Numbered from the stretch's first letter, positions 9,045 through 18,061 are shown. The stretch is 64,000 bases of DNA from Mucilaginibacter dorajii (GCF_024808255.1 NZ_JANTYS010000003.1:1-64000); one strand, 5' to 3'. Numbers and translations: made by a program. The notes: generated from the sequence alone by a model not told the origin.

Positions 9045-9788
9045 TTAGGCTCTTGGCAAATTCATTACTCTTAAAGCTTCATCGGGGTTTGAAAGGTATA
9101 GGCGATAGAAATCTTCGGTGTTAGCAACCCTGATCTCATAAGTATCACTTTCCAGTGCTGCCAAAAACTCATCTGCAACCTGTGAGGCCGGGATACCATT
9201 TTTGCCGCCTATCTCGGCCGAAAACTCCGTATCAACCAATGGAGGCATCAGTTCAAAAACTTTTACGCTGGTTTCAGTTAATGCTAATCTTAAAGCGCGG
9301 GTATAGGCGTGTAAGGCTGCTTTAGTTGCGCTATAAGTGGCTAACCTGGTGCTTGGTGCAAATGCTACTACCGATGATACGTTTACGATGGCAGCATCTT
9401 TTTGGCCTTTAAGGGATGATAATAGTTTTTCATTTAAACGGATTACCGACAGGTAGTTGGTAAGCATTTCTTCGCCGGCTTTTTCAAAAGTATTGGTTTC
9501 GTTAAGCAGATCATTCAGGTTGGCCGCACCTGCATTATTGATCACAATGTTAAGTTCGGGAAAATCGCTGTTTAGTTTGTTAACCAGTTTTTCAACATCA
9601 TCTGCATTTGAAACATCGGCGGTGATGGCTGTTACATTTTGTAATTGAGCTGCCGCTTTTTGCAAACGATCGGCATTACGACCGATAATGATCACGTGGT
9701 TATCTTTTGCCGATAATGATTTGGCTAATTCAAAACCTATTCCGGCGCTGCCGCCTGTAATAAGTATGGTGTTTTTTAAGGTTTTCAT
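9045..9788 (-). CDS. Short-chain dehydrogenase (DltE-like)
   Basis: 247 aa from the ATG at 9786-9788 (MKTLKNTILITGG). The longer ORF to 9860 runs through the operator and is rejected. It carries TGGSAGIG (11-18), NNAG (84-87), Ser138/139, Tyr152 and Lys156 in YSATK, plus R38 after strand 2 suggesting NADP(H). The closest-looking group is the DltE/YdfG-like SDRs. It forms a TetR-controlled cluster with the exporter downstream, hinting at a role in detoxifying an aldehyde, quinone or similar inducer; this is inference. Confidence 0.88.
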   Translation of the reverse strand: MKTLKNTILITGGSAGIGFELAKSLSAKDNHVIIIGRNADRLQKAAAQLQNVTAITADVSNADDVEKLVNKLNSDFPELNIVINNAGAANLNDLLNETNTFEKAGEEMLTNYLSVIRLNEKLLSSLKGQKDAAIVNVSSVVAFAPSTRLATYSATKAALHAYTRALRLALTETSVKVFELMPPLVDTEFSAEIGGKNGIPASQVADEFLAALESDTYEIRVANTEDFYRLYLSNPDEALRVMNLPRA

Positions 9789-9820
9789 TTTAGTTATTGT
9801 TGACTTGTTAAATTCAACGA

Positions 9821-9852
9821 TGCAAAAATATACCGATTGGTATATTTTTGCA
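9821..9852. promoter_or_regulatory. Putative TetR operator O3, 32-bp near-perfect palindrome
   Basis: Core ATACCGATTGGTAT at 9830-9843, with symmetry over 32 bp and a single mismatched pair (9835/9838). It lies 33 bp upstream of the SDR start codon. The right half on the minus strand reads GGTATATTTTTG, close to a -7 element. Confidence 0.8.
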
Positions 9853-9924
9853 ATAGGCAAAACTCATCCTTATGTCATCATTAAGATGGGGCGCGTTTAA
9901 AAGCGTAAGTGAAACTATTAAGAG

Positions 9925-9957
9925 AGACTTACGAAGTTTTTAAAACTTCGTAAGTCT
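9925..9957. repeat. 33-bp perfect palindrome, copy 1
   Basis: AGACTTACGAAGTTTT-T-AAAACTTCGTAAGTCT, 16-bp arms around one base. Identical copies occur at 17073-17105 and 30016-30048. Confidence 0.95.
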
Positions 9958-9997
9958 GAATTTGCGACATGCCATTGATGCACGCTAACATTCCTCA

Positions 9998-10030
9998 TAA
10001 AAAAGCCCGCTGTTAATCACGCAGCAGGCC
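9998..10030 (-). terminator. Intrinsic terminator of the lut operon
   Basis: On the minus strand GCCTGCTG...CAGCGGGC is followed by TTTTTT, 31 bp after the lutC stop. It fits a rho-independent terminator for lutABC. Confidence 0.8.
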
Positions 10031-10060
10031 AATTAAAAATATATAAACCAAATATATAGG

Positions 10061-10657
10061 CTATGGAAGTATAAACACCGATAAACTCCTTGGCCCGTGT
10101 GCACCTATCACCAGGGATTGTTCAATATCGGCAGTTTTGGAGGGGCCGGATATAAATGCACCGTACCCGTATTTAGCATCGCCAATAGTTTGATAAGCCT
10201 GCACCATGGTAGGTACCAGGTTATCTTTATTAATCACTATGGCCAGGTGCTGGGCTATAAAAGGTAATACCCTTACAGTCATCTGCTGTTCGGTAAGCCA
10301 AAGCGCGCCGTTTTCGGCCACGCCAAGGTTTGATGGCAGGATGCAAAGCTCCACATCGGCAAAGCTGTGCGATAACTCATGTTTAACATCTTCTACATTG
10401 GTATACTCATCCAATTCGGGAACGCCTGAGATGATCTTTACACCAGGCTTAAACTCTTTTTGCAGGATGGCTTTAATGGCATCGTAATCGGCCACTTCGT
10501 AAACAAAGCTGCCGCCTGCGGTACCTACCGCGGTATAGCGTTCCACAAGATTGTCACCGGTGTCGGTAAGCGTGTTTAACATTTTCAGGTCGGGTAATTC
10601 AGCATAGCTAAACTGGTTTGCCTTTACTGCTGCTAATATTTTATTCCTGCTGCTCAT
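10061..10657 (-). CDS. lutC: Lactate utilization protein C (LUD domain)
   Basis: 198 aa LUD-domain protein of the LutC/YkgG family. Seen: N-terminal SRNKILAAVKAN, central LGVAENGALWLTEQ and C-terminal ISGPSKTADIEQSLVIGAHGPRS, all characteristic. Together with LutA and LutB it oxidises L-lactate to pyruvate; LutC's own role is not settled. Its start overlaps the lutB stop by 4 bp (ATGA), indicating translational coupling. It is followed by the terminator at 9998-10030. Confidence 0.93.
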   Translation of the reverse strand: MSSRNKILAAVKANQFSYAELPDLKMLNTLTDTGDNLVERYTAVGTAGGSFVYEVADYDAIKAILQKEFKPGVKIISGVPELDEYTNVEDVKHELSHSFADVELCILPSNLGVAENGALWLTEQQMTVRVLPFIAQHLAIVINKDNLVPTMVQAYQTIGDAKYGYGAFISGPSKTADIEQSLVIGAHGPRSLSVFILP

Positions 10658-12039
10658 TTCTTTTGCTCCTTTCTTTTAGCATACCATTCGCCAAAGGATT
10701 GCTCCGGCGCTTTGGGCATTTCACGATGTTTGTACCATGGGTTGGCCCCATTATTTACAGCAAATGGCGCGTATTTAAACGTTAGTCTACCCATTTTGCC
10801 CGCGGCACGATACAAAGCAGGAGAAGCCAGCGTAAAGGCCATGCCCTTCATGGCTATAGTTTTGGCCGTGGGTGTATAACCGGCTTGTACAATAACCTGT
10901 CGCCATTTGTATAGCTGGTCATGAATATCAATTTTTACCGGGCACACATTGCTGCATGATCCGCATAGGGTAGAGGCAAAGGGCAGATCGGCATACTTTT
11001 TCATATCGAGGTTGGGGGCAAGGATACTGCCTATTGGCCCTGCAACCGCGGTGTGGTAACTATGGCCACCGCTTTTGCGGTAAACCGGGCAGGTATTCAT
11101 ACAAGCCCCGCAACGGATACATTTTAACGAGTTGCGAAAATCCTCGCGACCAAGCTGGATACTCCGGCCGTTATCAACAATTACAATATGAACTTCCTTA
11201 CCATCCTGTGGTTTGGCAAAATGGCTGGAGTAGGTTGTGATGGGCTGCCCGGTAGCACTGCGGGTAAGCAGGCGCAAAAATACCCCCAGGTGTTTACGCT
11301 CGGGGATAATCTTTTCCATACCCATGGATGCAATGTGGATCTCGGCCAGGTGGGCGCCCATATCAGCATTGCCTTCGTTGGTACAAATTACAAATTCACC
11401 GGTTTCGGCAATGGCAAAGTTTACGCCCGTAAGTGCGGCGCGGCGCGTTAAAAATACTTCGCGAAGATGCTGGCGGGCAGTTTCGGTCAATATTTTGGGG
11501 TCCGATTCCCCCTTGGCCGAGCCTAAATGCTCATGAAAAATATCGCCTATTTCTTCTTTCTTTTTGTGGATGCATGGCAGTACAATATGGCTTGGTGGTT
11601 CGCCGGCCAATTGTACAATGCGCTCGCCCAGGTCAGAGTCTATCACGTCAACACCCCGTTGTGCCAAAAACTCATTCAGGTGGCACTCTTCGGTAAGCAT
11701 CGATTTACTTTTAACCATGCGGTTGATGCCACGCTCGCTCAATAGCTTATGGATGATCTGGTTATGTTCTTCAGCATTTGCAGCCCAATGCACTATAGCA
11801 CCATTTTTAATGGCATTGGCTTCAAACTGCTCTAAATAACTGCTTAAGTTTGATAGTACGTTGTTTTTGATCTGCGAGGCGGTTTCGCGCAGCAACTCCC
11901 ATTCGGGTAATTTTTGGGCTGCAATATCTCTTTTGGCACGTACCCACCACAGGGTTTCATCGTGCCAGTCAACCCGGGGTTCGTCCCGGTTAAAAATAGC
12001 GGCTAATTCGGCGTGGTCTTTAGTGGCGGTGCTGCTCAT
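10654..12039 (-). CDS. lutB: Lactate utilization iron-sulfur protein B
   Basis: 461 aa. An N-terminal LUD domain is followed by a ferredoxin-type double cluster (CIRCGACMNTCPVYR, then LCGSCSNVCPVKIDI) which binds two 4Fe-4S clusters, and a C-terminal LutB tail. This is the electron-transfer subunit of the LutABC L-lactate dehydrogenase. The ATG shares its A with the lutA stop codon (TAATG) and the stop overlaps lutC, so the three genes are tightly coupled. Length agrees with the family. Confidence 0.95.
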   Translation of the reverse strand: MSSTATKDHAELAAIFNRDEPRVDWHDETLWWVRAKRDIAAQKLPEWELLRETASQIKNNVLSNLSSYLEQFEANAIKNGAIVHWAANAEEHNQIIHKLLSERGINRMVKSKSMLTEECHLNEFLAQRGVDVIDSDLGERIVQLAGEPPSHIVLPCIHKKKEEIGDIFHEHLGSAKGESDPKILTETARQHLREVFLTRRAALTGVNFAIAETGEFVICTNEGNADMGAHLAEIHIASMGMEKIIPERKHLGVFLRLLTRSATGQPITTYSSHFAKPQDGKEVHIVIVDNGRSIQLGREDFRNSLKCIRCGACMNTCPVYRKSGGHSYHTAVAGPIGSILAPNLDMKKYADLPFASTLCGSCSNVCPVKIDIHDQLYKWRQVIVQAGYTPTAKTIAMKGMAFTLASPALYRAAGKMGRLTFKYAPFAVNNGANPWYKHREMPKAPEQSFGEWYAKRKEQKK

Positions 12040-12776
12040 TAAATGCTGTTATTTAAAATTTCGGCCACGTGAATAACTTTAACATCGCTGTTTTGACGAC
12101 GCAGGATACCTTCCAAATGCATCAAACAACTCAAATCGGCCGAGGTAATGTATTGCGCACCGTGTTCGATATGGTCATCTACCCGGTCTTTCCCCATTTT
12201 TGATGACACCGCTTCCTCAACTACGCAAAAGGTTCCCCCAAAACCACAGCAATCATCTGCGCGACTAAGCGGAACGAGTTCCAAACCCCTTACCAGGTTT
12301 AACAATTGTGCAGGTTTACTAAAAGCCGGCGCAACCAGCTCGCTCATTTGCGAAATACGCAAACCGCGCAAGCCGTGGCAGCTTTGGTGCAACCCAACCC
12401 TGTAAGGAAAAGTGGCATCCAAAATATCTATTTTTAATATATCTACTAAAAATTCCGTAAGCTCAAAAACCCGTTTACGGATCTCTGTTGCCATATCTTC
12501 GTTATCATGGGCGTGCAGGTGCTCCTTAATGTGCAGGGTACAACTGCCCGATGGGCACACAATATAATCGTACCCCGAAAAGTTATCTATAAACAGGCTA
12601 TTACAGCCACTGGTAAGGTGCTCATAGCCAGAGTTGGCCATAGGCTGCCCGCAACAGGTTTGATTTTTAGGATAATGAACTTCGCAACCCAACTTTTCCA
12701 GCAACTCCAATGTGGCAATAGCCGCCTTAGGGTAAAACTGATCTACATAGCAGGGCACAAATAAAGCTACCTTCAT
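12039..12776 (-). CDS. lutA: Lactate utilization protein A (CCG-domain oxidoreductase)
   Basis: 245 aa with two cysteine-rich CCG domains: CGQPMANSGY/CPSGSC in the first half and SCHGLRGLRI/CCGFGGTFCV in the second. These resemble GlpC/heterodisulfide reductase subunits and are diagnostic of LutA. It is first gene of the minus-strand lutABC operon. No lactate permease or LutR-type GntR regulator is adjacent, so control is unknown. Confidence 0.94.
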   Translation of the reverse strand: MKVALFVPCYVDQFYPKAAIATLELLEKLGCEVHYPKNQTCCGQPMANSGYEHLTSGCNSLFIDNFSGYDYIVCPSGSCTLHIKEHLHAHDNEDMATEIRKRVFELTEFLVDILKIDILDATFPYRVGLHQSCHGLRGLRISQMSELVAPAFSKPAQLLNLVRGLELVPLSRADDCCGFGGTFCVVEEAVSSKMGKDRVDDHIEHGAQYITSADLSCLMHLEGILRRQNSDVKVIHVAEILNNSI

Positions 12777-13203
12777 TCTTTTTGTGTTTACTTTAATTGG
12801 TTAAAGCAATATTAACGGTTATAGTTTGTACAACTATCCCCATGTATCTGCAAAAAATGCAAATAATACGGTTGAATGCTTGATAACGAAATTACCGCAA
12901 ATGCCAGGCCGGCTTGTCAGCTTTTTTAGCAAAAGATTAAGGCAGATTAGCGTTAATGAATAATAGGATAATCCATTAGATGGCGGAAAAGTGAAGGGTG
13001 GAAATTATCGTTAACCAAGAATCTGCCTCATGTCATCGCGAGTTTTAAAATTTCGCGAAATTCTGAAGGTGGAATGATATATAAAAAAGGGATGTTATCC
13101 TGAGCCTGTCGAAGGATAGCGGGCAAAGGCCTCTACGCGCGCGCTTCGACAGGCTCGACGATGACCGGCCCGCCCACTTCAAAAACAAAACTTGTCATTG
13201 GAG
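12777..13203. repeat. Intergenic region with REP-type palindrome
   Basis: 427 bp without a convincing gene. It contains arms GAGCCTGTCGAAG (13102-13114) and CTTCGACAGGCTC (13144-13156), a common hairpin repeat of Bacteroidota genomes, preceded by CGCGAGTTTTAAAATTTCGCG and a CTGAAGGTGG segment that recurs near 30212 and 42580. The lutA promoter must lie near 12800-12850. Confidence 0.7.
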
Positions 13204-13548
13204 TTATAAAACCAAGGGATTCTGAGGGATGACAGTCTTTTTTACATCATTTTCCCATTCAAAGGACGCCGAATTTAACACTTGTAATGCGTTTTTATTT
13301 TGCTTTTTGAATTTATTTGCTTGATATATAGATAATTGATTGTTATATCTAATATATTCTACTATTTCTATAGGAATTATATAAAATGTATTTATATTTG
13401 CATTGTCTAAAAAAGACAATCGTTCTTTATTTAACTTATCAAGAAAGACTGAGGGAAAGGCCCAAAGACGTCTTAGCAACCTATACATCCGCATAATGTA
13501 AAAGGTGCTAATTCCTGCTCCATTCAACGGAGAAAGATAACATACCAT
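13204..13548 (-). CDS. AT-rich orphan ORF, possibly not expressed
   Basis: 114 aa, no family recognised. The middle (about residues 45-90) is rich in Asn, Ile, Tyr and Lys and is more AT-rich than its neighbours; there is no signal peptide or clear membrane helix. Its last codons run into the repeat region at about 13200-13240. It lies 46 bp from a tRNA-Cys, pointing away from it, a position often used by integrated DNA. It may be a remnant or a spurious ORF. Confidence 0.35.
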   Translation of the reverse strand: MVCYLSPLNGAGISTFYIMRMYRLLRRLWAFPSVFLDKLNKERLSFLDNANINTFYIIPIEIVEYIRYNNQLSIYQANKFKKQNKNALQVLNSASFEWENDVKKTVIPQNPLVL

Positions 13549-13593
13549 CTTAGCCCCCTGCCAATCTAATAAGTGATTTTATAGTTTTTTTTA

Positions 13594-13664
13594 AGTCGCG
13601 TGACCGAGAGGATAGGTGGGGGTCTGCAAAACCCTAAACGGCAGTTCGAATCTGCCCGCGACAT
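13594..13664 (+). tRNA. tRNA-Cys (anticodon GCA)
   Basis: 71 nt cloverleaf. Acceptor 13594-13600 pairs with 13657-13663, D arm ACC/GGT, anticodon stem GGGGT/ACCCT with loop CTGCAAA (GCA), T arm GGCAG-TTCGAAT-CTGCC, and U73, the bacterial tRNA-Cys discriminator. CCA is not encoded. The first pair is A1 with A72, a mismatch; the other six acceptor pairs are Watson-Crick. Extent was drawn by hand and may be off by a base. Confidence 0.85.
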
Positions 13665-13810
13665 CTAATTTTAAGCTGAAAGCATAAGGCAGAAAGCTTA
13701 AAACCCAAAACAAACACCTTCAAAATTCTTAATCAGGAAAAAGCTTTATACTTTAAGTCTTCCGCTTTTATTTCCTGCTTTTTGCTTTTAGCCTTAGGCT
13801 TCCTGCTCTC

Positions 13811-15250
13811 CTAAAGGTTTCCTACAAAATACCGGAATGATGCCCTTAGGTAAGGATATTTTTTATCCACGTCGGGATGGTCGCGGTAATTACCCTCCAA
13901 CCGGAAGTAACCCGGCTCAACAGCTATAGATAGCCTTTTGACGATTCTGTACATGATCTCGCTGCTAAATGTGTGCAAAAAATAATGTGATTGATTGCCG
14001 TTTATGGTATATATCCAGCCGCCGCGGTAATTTAGCCCATAAGAAAGTTTTTCGGCAATGTGTATAGTGCCACCTGCATTGTACGCGAAACCAGATCCGT
14101 AATCATAATTGCGGCCCCTGTACAAATATTGATCTGGCACGGCAGCAAGCAGGATCGGGCCGGCACCGAGGTTGGCATTAATGCGGAGGCCATGTGATAA
14201 TTTATACTCCGATATGAGGTTAAACTTAACGCTTTGCGACCCGTAAAAGAAGGCCTCGTTGCGGATATAATCGTAATTAGCCGATAGGATGAGCAGCATT
14301 TCGGACTTATCCTGGTCTACTTTAGAGATATCCCAGCCGGTAATGGAACCGTAAACGCTGATGTTGTTTACCGCGCTGCTATCATCTCTGCCAAATTCTG
14401 CTGTAATAGATATATTGCTGAAGGGTTTTCTGAAACCTTCATTGGGTACACCGTACAATAACCTGGCCCTGCCAAACCAGCCAAACCTGCTGTGGGCGAT
14501 AGGACTGGTCGATTTGCGGTTAAAGGTGCGTACCCCTAAGTCAAATTCAGCATTAACTTTGGATGAATCGCGTTCAACAGAGTTGCCATAAATTTTACCC
14601 CATCGGCCATCCAGCAGGCGGTTGAGGCCGTTCATGGGGTTTACTATAAAACCGGCCACTTCACTCAATTGCCTGTTAAATCCGCGGGCCTGGTTATTGA
14701 TGATCCGGTTTGACAGCCGGTAGGTCATTTCGCCCAAAACTATCCCGCCAAAACTGGTATTAATAAAATCATTGGGTGCCGGTGCCTGGTTTTCGGCAAA
14801 AGTTTCCCAAAGGTAACTGCCCGCCATGGTAGCCGGTACGGCCTGCCAAAAGCTAAAACCATTACTCCTGAAAGCACTGTAAAACATACTGCCATGGTAA
14901 GGATGCCCAAACTGGTTGGTTTGAAAAGGATCATTATCAAACTCCCAACTGCCCGGGTTAAGGTTATGGCTAACGGTTTTCCACGAAATATGGGCGTAAT
15001 CCTGGTTAACAATGTAGCGGTCGTATATCCAGGGGGTAAGTTCTGCAATGCCCAATTCAGTTACTGCCCTGCCAAAGCGCCGTTTAACAGTGGTATCGCG
15101 CACATCCCTTTTATAGCGCATCTTTACCTCGGGCTTTTGATTGAATATGCTGTTTTGAGCAAATAGGGAATGGGGTATCCCCAAAGCAAACAAGATGAAA
15201 AGACCGGAAAATGATATTTTGTTAAAAGGATAGGTATCTGCTAATCTCAT
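13811..15250 (-). CDS. DUF3943 outer-membrane protein
   Basis: 479 aa with a signal peptide (about residues 1-32, ending LFAQ). The central segment FDNDPFQTNQFGHPYHGSMF, FAENQAPAPNDFINTSFGG and FIVNPMNGLNRLLDG is the DUF3943 signature; the second half has alternating aromatic strands typical of a beta-barrel and ends in an aromatic residue region (SFRYFVGNL). Family function is unknown. The gene stands alone between a tRNA-Cys and a divergent membrane-protein gene. Confidence 0.88.
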   Translation of the reverse strand: MRLADTYPFNKISFSGLFILFALGIPHSLFAQNSIFNQKPEVKMRYKRDVRDTTVKRRFGRAVTELGIAELTPWIYDRYIVNQDYAHISWKTVSHNLNPGSWEFDNDPFQTNQFGHPYHGSMFYSAFRSNGFSFWQAVPATMAGSYLWETFAENQAPAPNDFINTSFGGIVLGEMTYRLSNRIINNQARGFNRQLSEVAGFIVNPMNGLNRLLDGRWGKIYGNSVERDSSKVNAEFDLGVRTFNRKSTSPIAHSRFGWFGRARLLYGVPNEGFRKPFSNISITAEFGRDDSSAVNNISVYGSITGWDISKVDQDKSEMLLILSANYDYIRNEAFFYGSQSVKFNLISEYKLSHGLRINANLGAGPILLAAVPDQYLYRGRNYDYGSGFAYNAGGTIHIAEKLSYGLNYRGGWIYTINGNQSHYFLHTFSSEIMYRIVKRLSIAVEPGYFRLEGNYRDHPDVDKKYPYLRASFRYFVGNL

Positions 15251-15452
15251 ACGCGGATTGTAAGGATGAAAGAATCTATTATCCCCAAAAGCATGGAAGC
15301 GGGTAAATTGTTTTGTGAATGTTAGATTTATGTTAACTGAGATACTTTTCGGGAAGGTATTTCATGCTGTTATGCCATCTGTAAGCCGAATTTATTATCT
15401 TTAGCCCGCTTAACCTGCTATAAGCCTCATTTAAAACTAAGGTTTATTAATT

Positions 15453-15836
15453 ATGAAAATTTTCAACATCGTATTTGTTGTCCTCTTTGTCATTTTTGCA
15501 GGTTTACAGTATAACGATCCCGATCCGTACGTGTGGATGCCTATCTACCTTTACTGCGCCTTCTTTTGTTTTATGGCTATCAAAAAAAAGTTTTACCCGT
15601 TATGGTATGGTGTTGGCATTGTGATATTCATGCTTTATGCTGGTTATAAGGTTTTTGACAATAACGGTTTGATAGACTGGCTGCAACGCCACCATGCTGA
15701 AAGCCTGGTAGAAACGATGAAAGCAGAGAAGCCCTGGATTGAAGAAACCCGGGAGTTTTTTGGCTTGCTCATCTGTGTAGCTGTGCTGGCCATTAATTGG
15801 GTTTACGGCGAGCGTGTAAAAGCGAAATTTAATTAA
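15453..15836 (+). CDS. TMEM220-like four-helix membrane protein
   Basis: 127 aa. The N-terminal LQYNDPDPYVWMPIYLYCA motif matches the TMEM220 family (also found in animals). About four hydrophobic segments span residues 3-20, 28-46, 50-68 and 103-120. Function is unknown. It is 86 bp upstream of the peptidase gene on the same strand; co-transcription is possible. Confidence 0.8.
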   Translation: MKIFNIVFVVLFVIFAGLQYNDPDPYVWMPIYLYCAFFCFMAIKKKFYPLWYGVGIVIFMLYAGYKVFDNNGLIDWLQRHHAESLVETMKAEKPWIEETREFFGLLICVAVLAINWVYGERVKAKFN

Positions 15837-15921
15837 CAGGTAATCCTGTAACCCGTTAACGGTGAAATATTTTCGCCGTTAAAATTTATTTCTATTTTAG
15901 TGAAAAATCAATTTCTATAAT

Positions 15922-17049
15922 ATGATAAAATATTACCTGGCGTCATTTTTATTTGTTGCCACTATAGGCTATGCGCAAGCCCAGGAACCTGTTACCATAA
16001 AAAAGATAACTGCAGGTACTGTAAAATACCAGGGTGGTACTAATACCTGCTGGTCATTTTCCACTACGTCGATGGTTGAATCGGCCGAGATCCTGAATGA
16101 GAAAAAAGATATCGATCTGTCGGAACTGTTTACGTCCCGTAACCTGTTCATTGAAAAGGCCAAACGCTATATTTTATCAAATGGCACTACCTTGTTTGAG
16201 GCTGGCGGCCTTGCCCATGATGCCATGTATGGGATAGAAAAGTACGGTGCAATTCCGGATGAATTTTATACCCGTAAAAAAGGTGTATACTATTCAACCA
16301 AGGCCGATAGGCAGGTTGATGAGGTATTGAAAAATTACCTTGATTCGGTATTAAAAACAAAACCGATCAATCCCGACTGGCTTGCCGGTTTTATCAAAAA
16401 GCATGATGATATTGTTGGCGTTCCGCCACAAACCTTTACCTGGGAAGGTAAGGAATATACGCCCATCACCTTTGCAAAAGAGGTATTGAAATTTAACAGG
16501 CAGGAGTACGCCACCATCACCTCGTTCACTCACCATCCGTTTTATCAGAATTTTCCGTTAGAGATCCCTGATAATTTTTTGCTGCGTGAAAACTACCTGA
16601 ACGTTCCGCTTGATGAAATGATCAAAATAGCCTGGGAAACCATCGAAAAAGGACAATCACTTGTAGTTGATATGGATGTGAGCAACAACGGCTGGAATTG
16701 CGGCAGCGCAGGTTATGCCTTGTTTGAAGACAAAAGATTTAAGCATGTAAGTAATGCTGATACCACCGAAATGGCTTATACCGTACCGTTAAGACAGCAG
16801 TTATTTGAAACCCTGGTTACGCAGGATGATCACCTGATCCATATTGTGGGCATCGCCAAAAGTAAAAACGGAAAAATATTCTTTATCCTGAAAGATTCTG
16901 GTGGCGATAAATACGGCCCGTACAAAGGATATGATTATGTATCGATAAACTACTTTGCCATCAACGCGCTGAGCATCACAGTTCCTGTAAGCGCGTTAGA
17001 CGCTAAATATACAAAGCTTGTTAAAAGCCCGGTGCCGGTGATTAATTAA
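15922..17049 (+). CDS. Exported C1-type cysteine peptidase (bleomycin hydrolase-like)
   Basis: 375 aa with a signal peptide (about 1-20, GYAQA). The active-site region QGGTNTCWSFSTTSMVESA puts the nucleophile at Cys43, and DHLIHIVGIA supplies His304. The usual KNSWG that carries the third residue is KDSGG here (Asp325), a departure from the PepC/bleomycin hydrolase pattern. The family comprises exported Bacteroidota aminopeptidase-C-like enzymes. Whether the altered site lowers activity is unknown. It is followed by the palindrome at 17073-17105 and a convergent transglutaminase gene. Confidence 0.85.
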   Translation: MIKYYLASFLFVATIGYAQAQEPVTIKKITAGTVKYQGGTNTCWSFSTTSMVESAEILNEKKDIDLSELFTSRNLFIEKAKRYILSNGTTLFEAGGLAHDAMYGIEKYGAIPDEFYTRKKGVYYSTKADRQVDEVLKNYLDSVLKTKPINPDWLAGFIKKHDDIVGVPPQTFTWEGKEYTPITFAKEVLKFNRQEYATITSFTHHPFYQNFPLEIPDNFLLRENYLNVPLDEMIKIAWETIEKGQSLVVDMDVSNNGWNCGSAGYALFEDKRFKHVSNADTTEMAYTVPLRQQLFETLVTQDDHLIHIVGIAKSKNGKIFFILKDSGGDKYGPYKGYDYVSINYFAINALSITVPVSALDAKYTKLVKSPVPVIN

Positions 17050-17072
17050 AGAAAAGTATAAAAGCCCGTGAA

Positions 17073-17105
17073 AGACTTACGAAGTTTTTAAAACTTCGTA
17101 AGTCT
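17073..17105. repeat. 33-bp perfect palindrome, copy 2
   Basis: Identical to 9925-9957 and 30016-30048. The homology with the third copy runs further (flank GGGATCTACGAC versus GTTGTAGATCCC in reverse), so the repeat unit is longer than the palindrome. Confidence 0.95.
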
Positions 17106-17211
17106 GGGATCTACGACTGTAATCGAGCCACGAAACAATGGCACTTTTTTGTTTTAAATGAAGCGCGTTTTTGTCCTTACTCTTTTGTCTAAAAGTCCTT
17201 TGTCCCAAACT

Positions 17212-18057
17212 CTACAAATACGATAGCCCGCTATGCTCACCCTCATTATAATAAATTGGCTCAATGCTATTTTCTGCCAGCTCGCAGCTTACCTGCATGG
17301 TGGTGAAATTAATGTTGCCAAAAATATTAGCGATGGCGTTATCGGCAGCATCCCGGCCGGTGGCTATTTTAATGAGACCGTTTAAGGGTACTAACCGGGT
17401 TGCGTCAAATAAAATCCACTTACCGCCTATGTAGGCCTCAAAGCAGGCGTGAAAATCGGGTGGATTAAGCTGATAGGCATAGCCTGTAAAATACCGGGCC
17501 GGAATAGTTAGTCCCCTGCATAATGCAATGCCCAGGTGCGCGAAATCGCGACAAACGCCGGCGCGTTCTTCAAATGTATTAAAAGCCGAAGTTTCGGCAT
17601 TACTAAAGCCGCTTAGGTATTGCACATTGTAATGGATCCAATTGGTAAGGGCAACAACCTGCTCAAATGGATTAGTGATATGCCCAAACATGTTATGTGC
17701 GTGGCTGGATAGCTTATCACTTTGGCAATAACGGCTTGGGTTAAGGTAGGGCAACACCGATACCGGGAGTTGCGATACCAGGGTTATCTCCTGGTGCTCA
17801 TAGTTGGTAAGCTCCACACAATTATCAACCAGGGCATTATAGGTAACTTTAACGGTACATTGCTCCTGTACCTCAAAACGAATCAGCCTGTTTTCGCCTT
17901 CGGCAGATTGCAACTCCTCGAACTTAATGTATGGCTCAATGCTAAACTCTTCGCTGATCACGGTTTGATTAGGTGTGCGTAACGCGTGGATGCTTAAAAT
18001 CAATGTGCCTGGTGCCCATACTACATACTCCATTTGAGTAAACACATTGAATTTCAT
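17212..18057 (-). CDS. Transglutaminase-fold cysteine peptidase
   Basis: 281 aa, no signal peptide. An N-terminal beta domain (1-110, the bacterial transglutaminase-like N region) precedes the core with catalytic Cys169 (ERAGVCRDFAHLG), His203 (DFHACFEAY) and Asp218 (ILFDAT). It starts 4 bp after the stop of the Anbu gene, so the two are co-expressed. In bacteria this family with Anbu is thought to act in peptide-bond or isopeptide-bond hydrolysis; the substrate is unknown. The Cys-His-Asp triad is complete. Confidence 0.9.
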   Translation of the reverse strand: MKFNVFTQMEYVVWAPGTLILSIHALRTPNQTVISEEFSIEPYIKFEELQSAEGENRLIRFEVQEQCTVKVTYNALVDNCVELTNYEHQEITLVSQLPVSVLPYLNPSRYCQSDKLSSHAHNMFGHITNPFEQVVALTNWIHYNVQYLSGFSNAETSAFNTFEERAGVCRDFAHLGIALCRGLTIPARYFTGYAYQLNPPDFHACFEAYIGGKWILFDATRLVPLNGLIKIATGRDAADNAIANIFGNINFTTMQVSCELAENSIEPIYYNEGEHSGLSYL

Positions 18058-18061
18058 TTGC

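Noticed and set aside
9789..9860. Longer N-terminus of the SDR
   Set aside because: It runs through the operator O3; the ATG at 9786-9788 gives the canonical start.
10206..12076. Several plus-strand ORFs over the lut operon
   Set aside because: They oppose well-conserved minus-strand genes with clear motifs.
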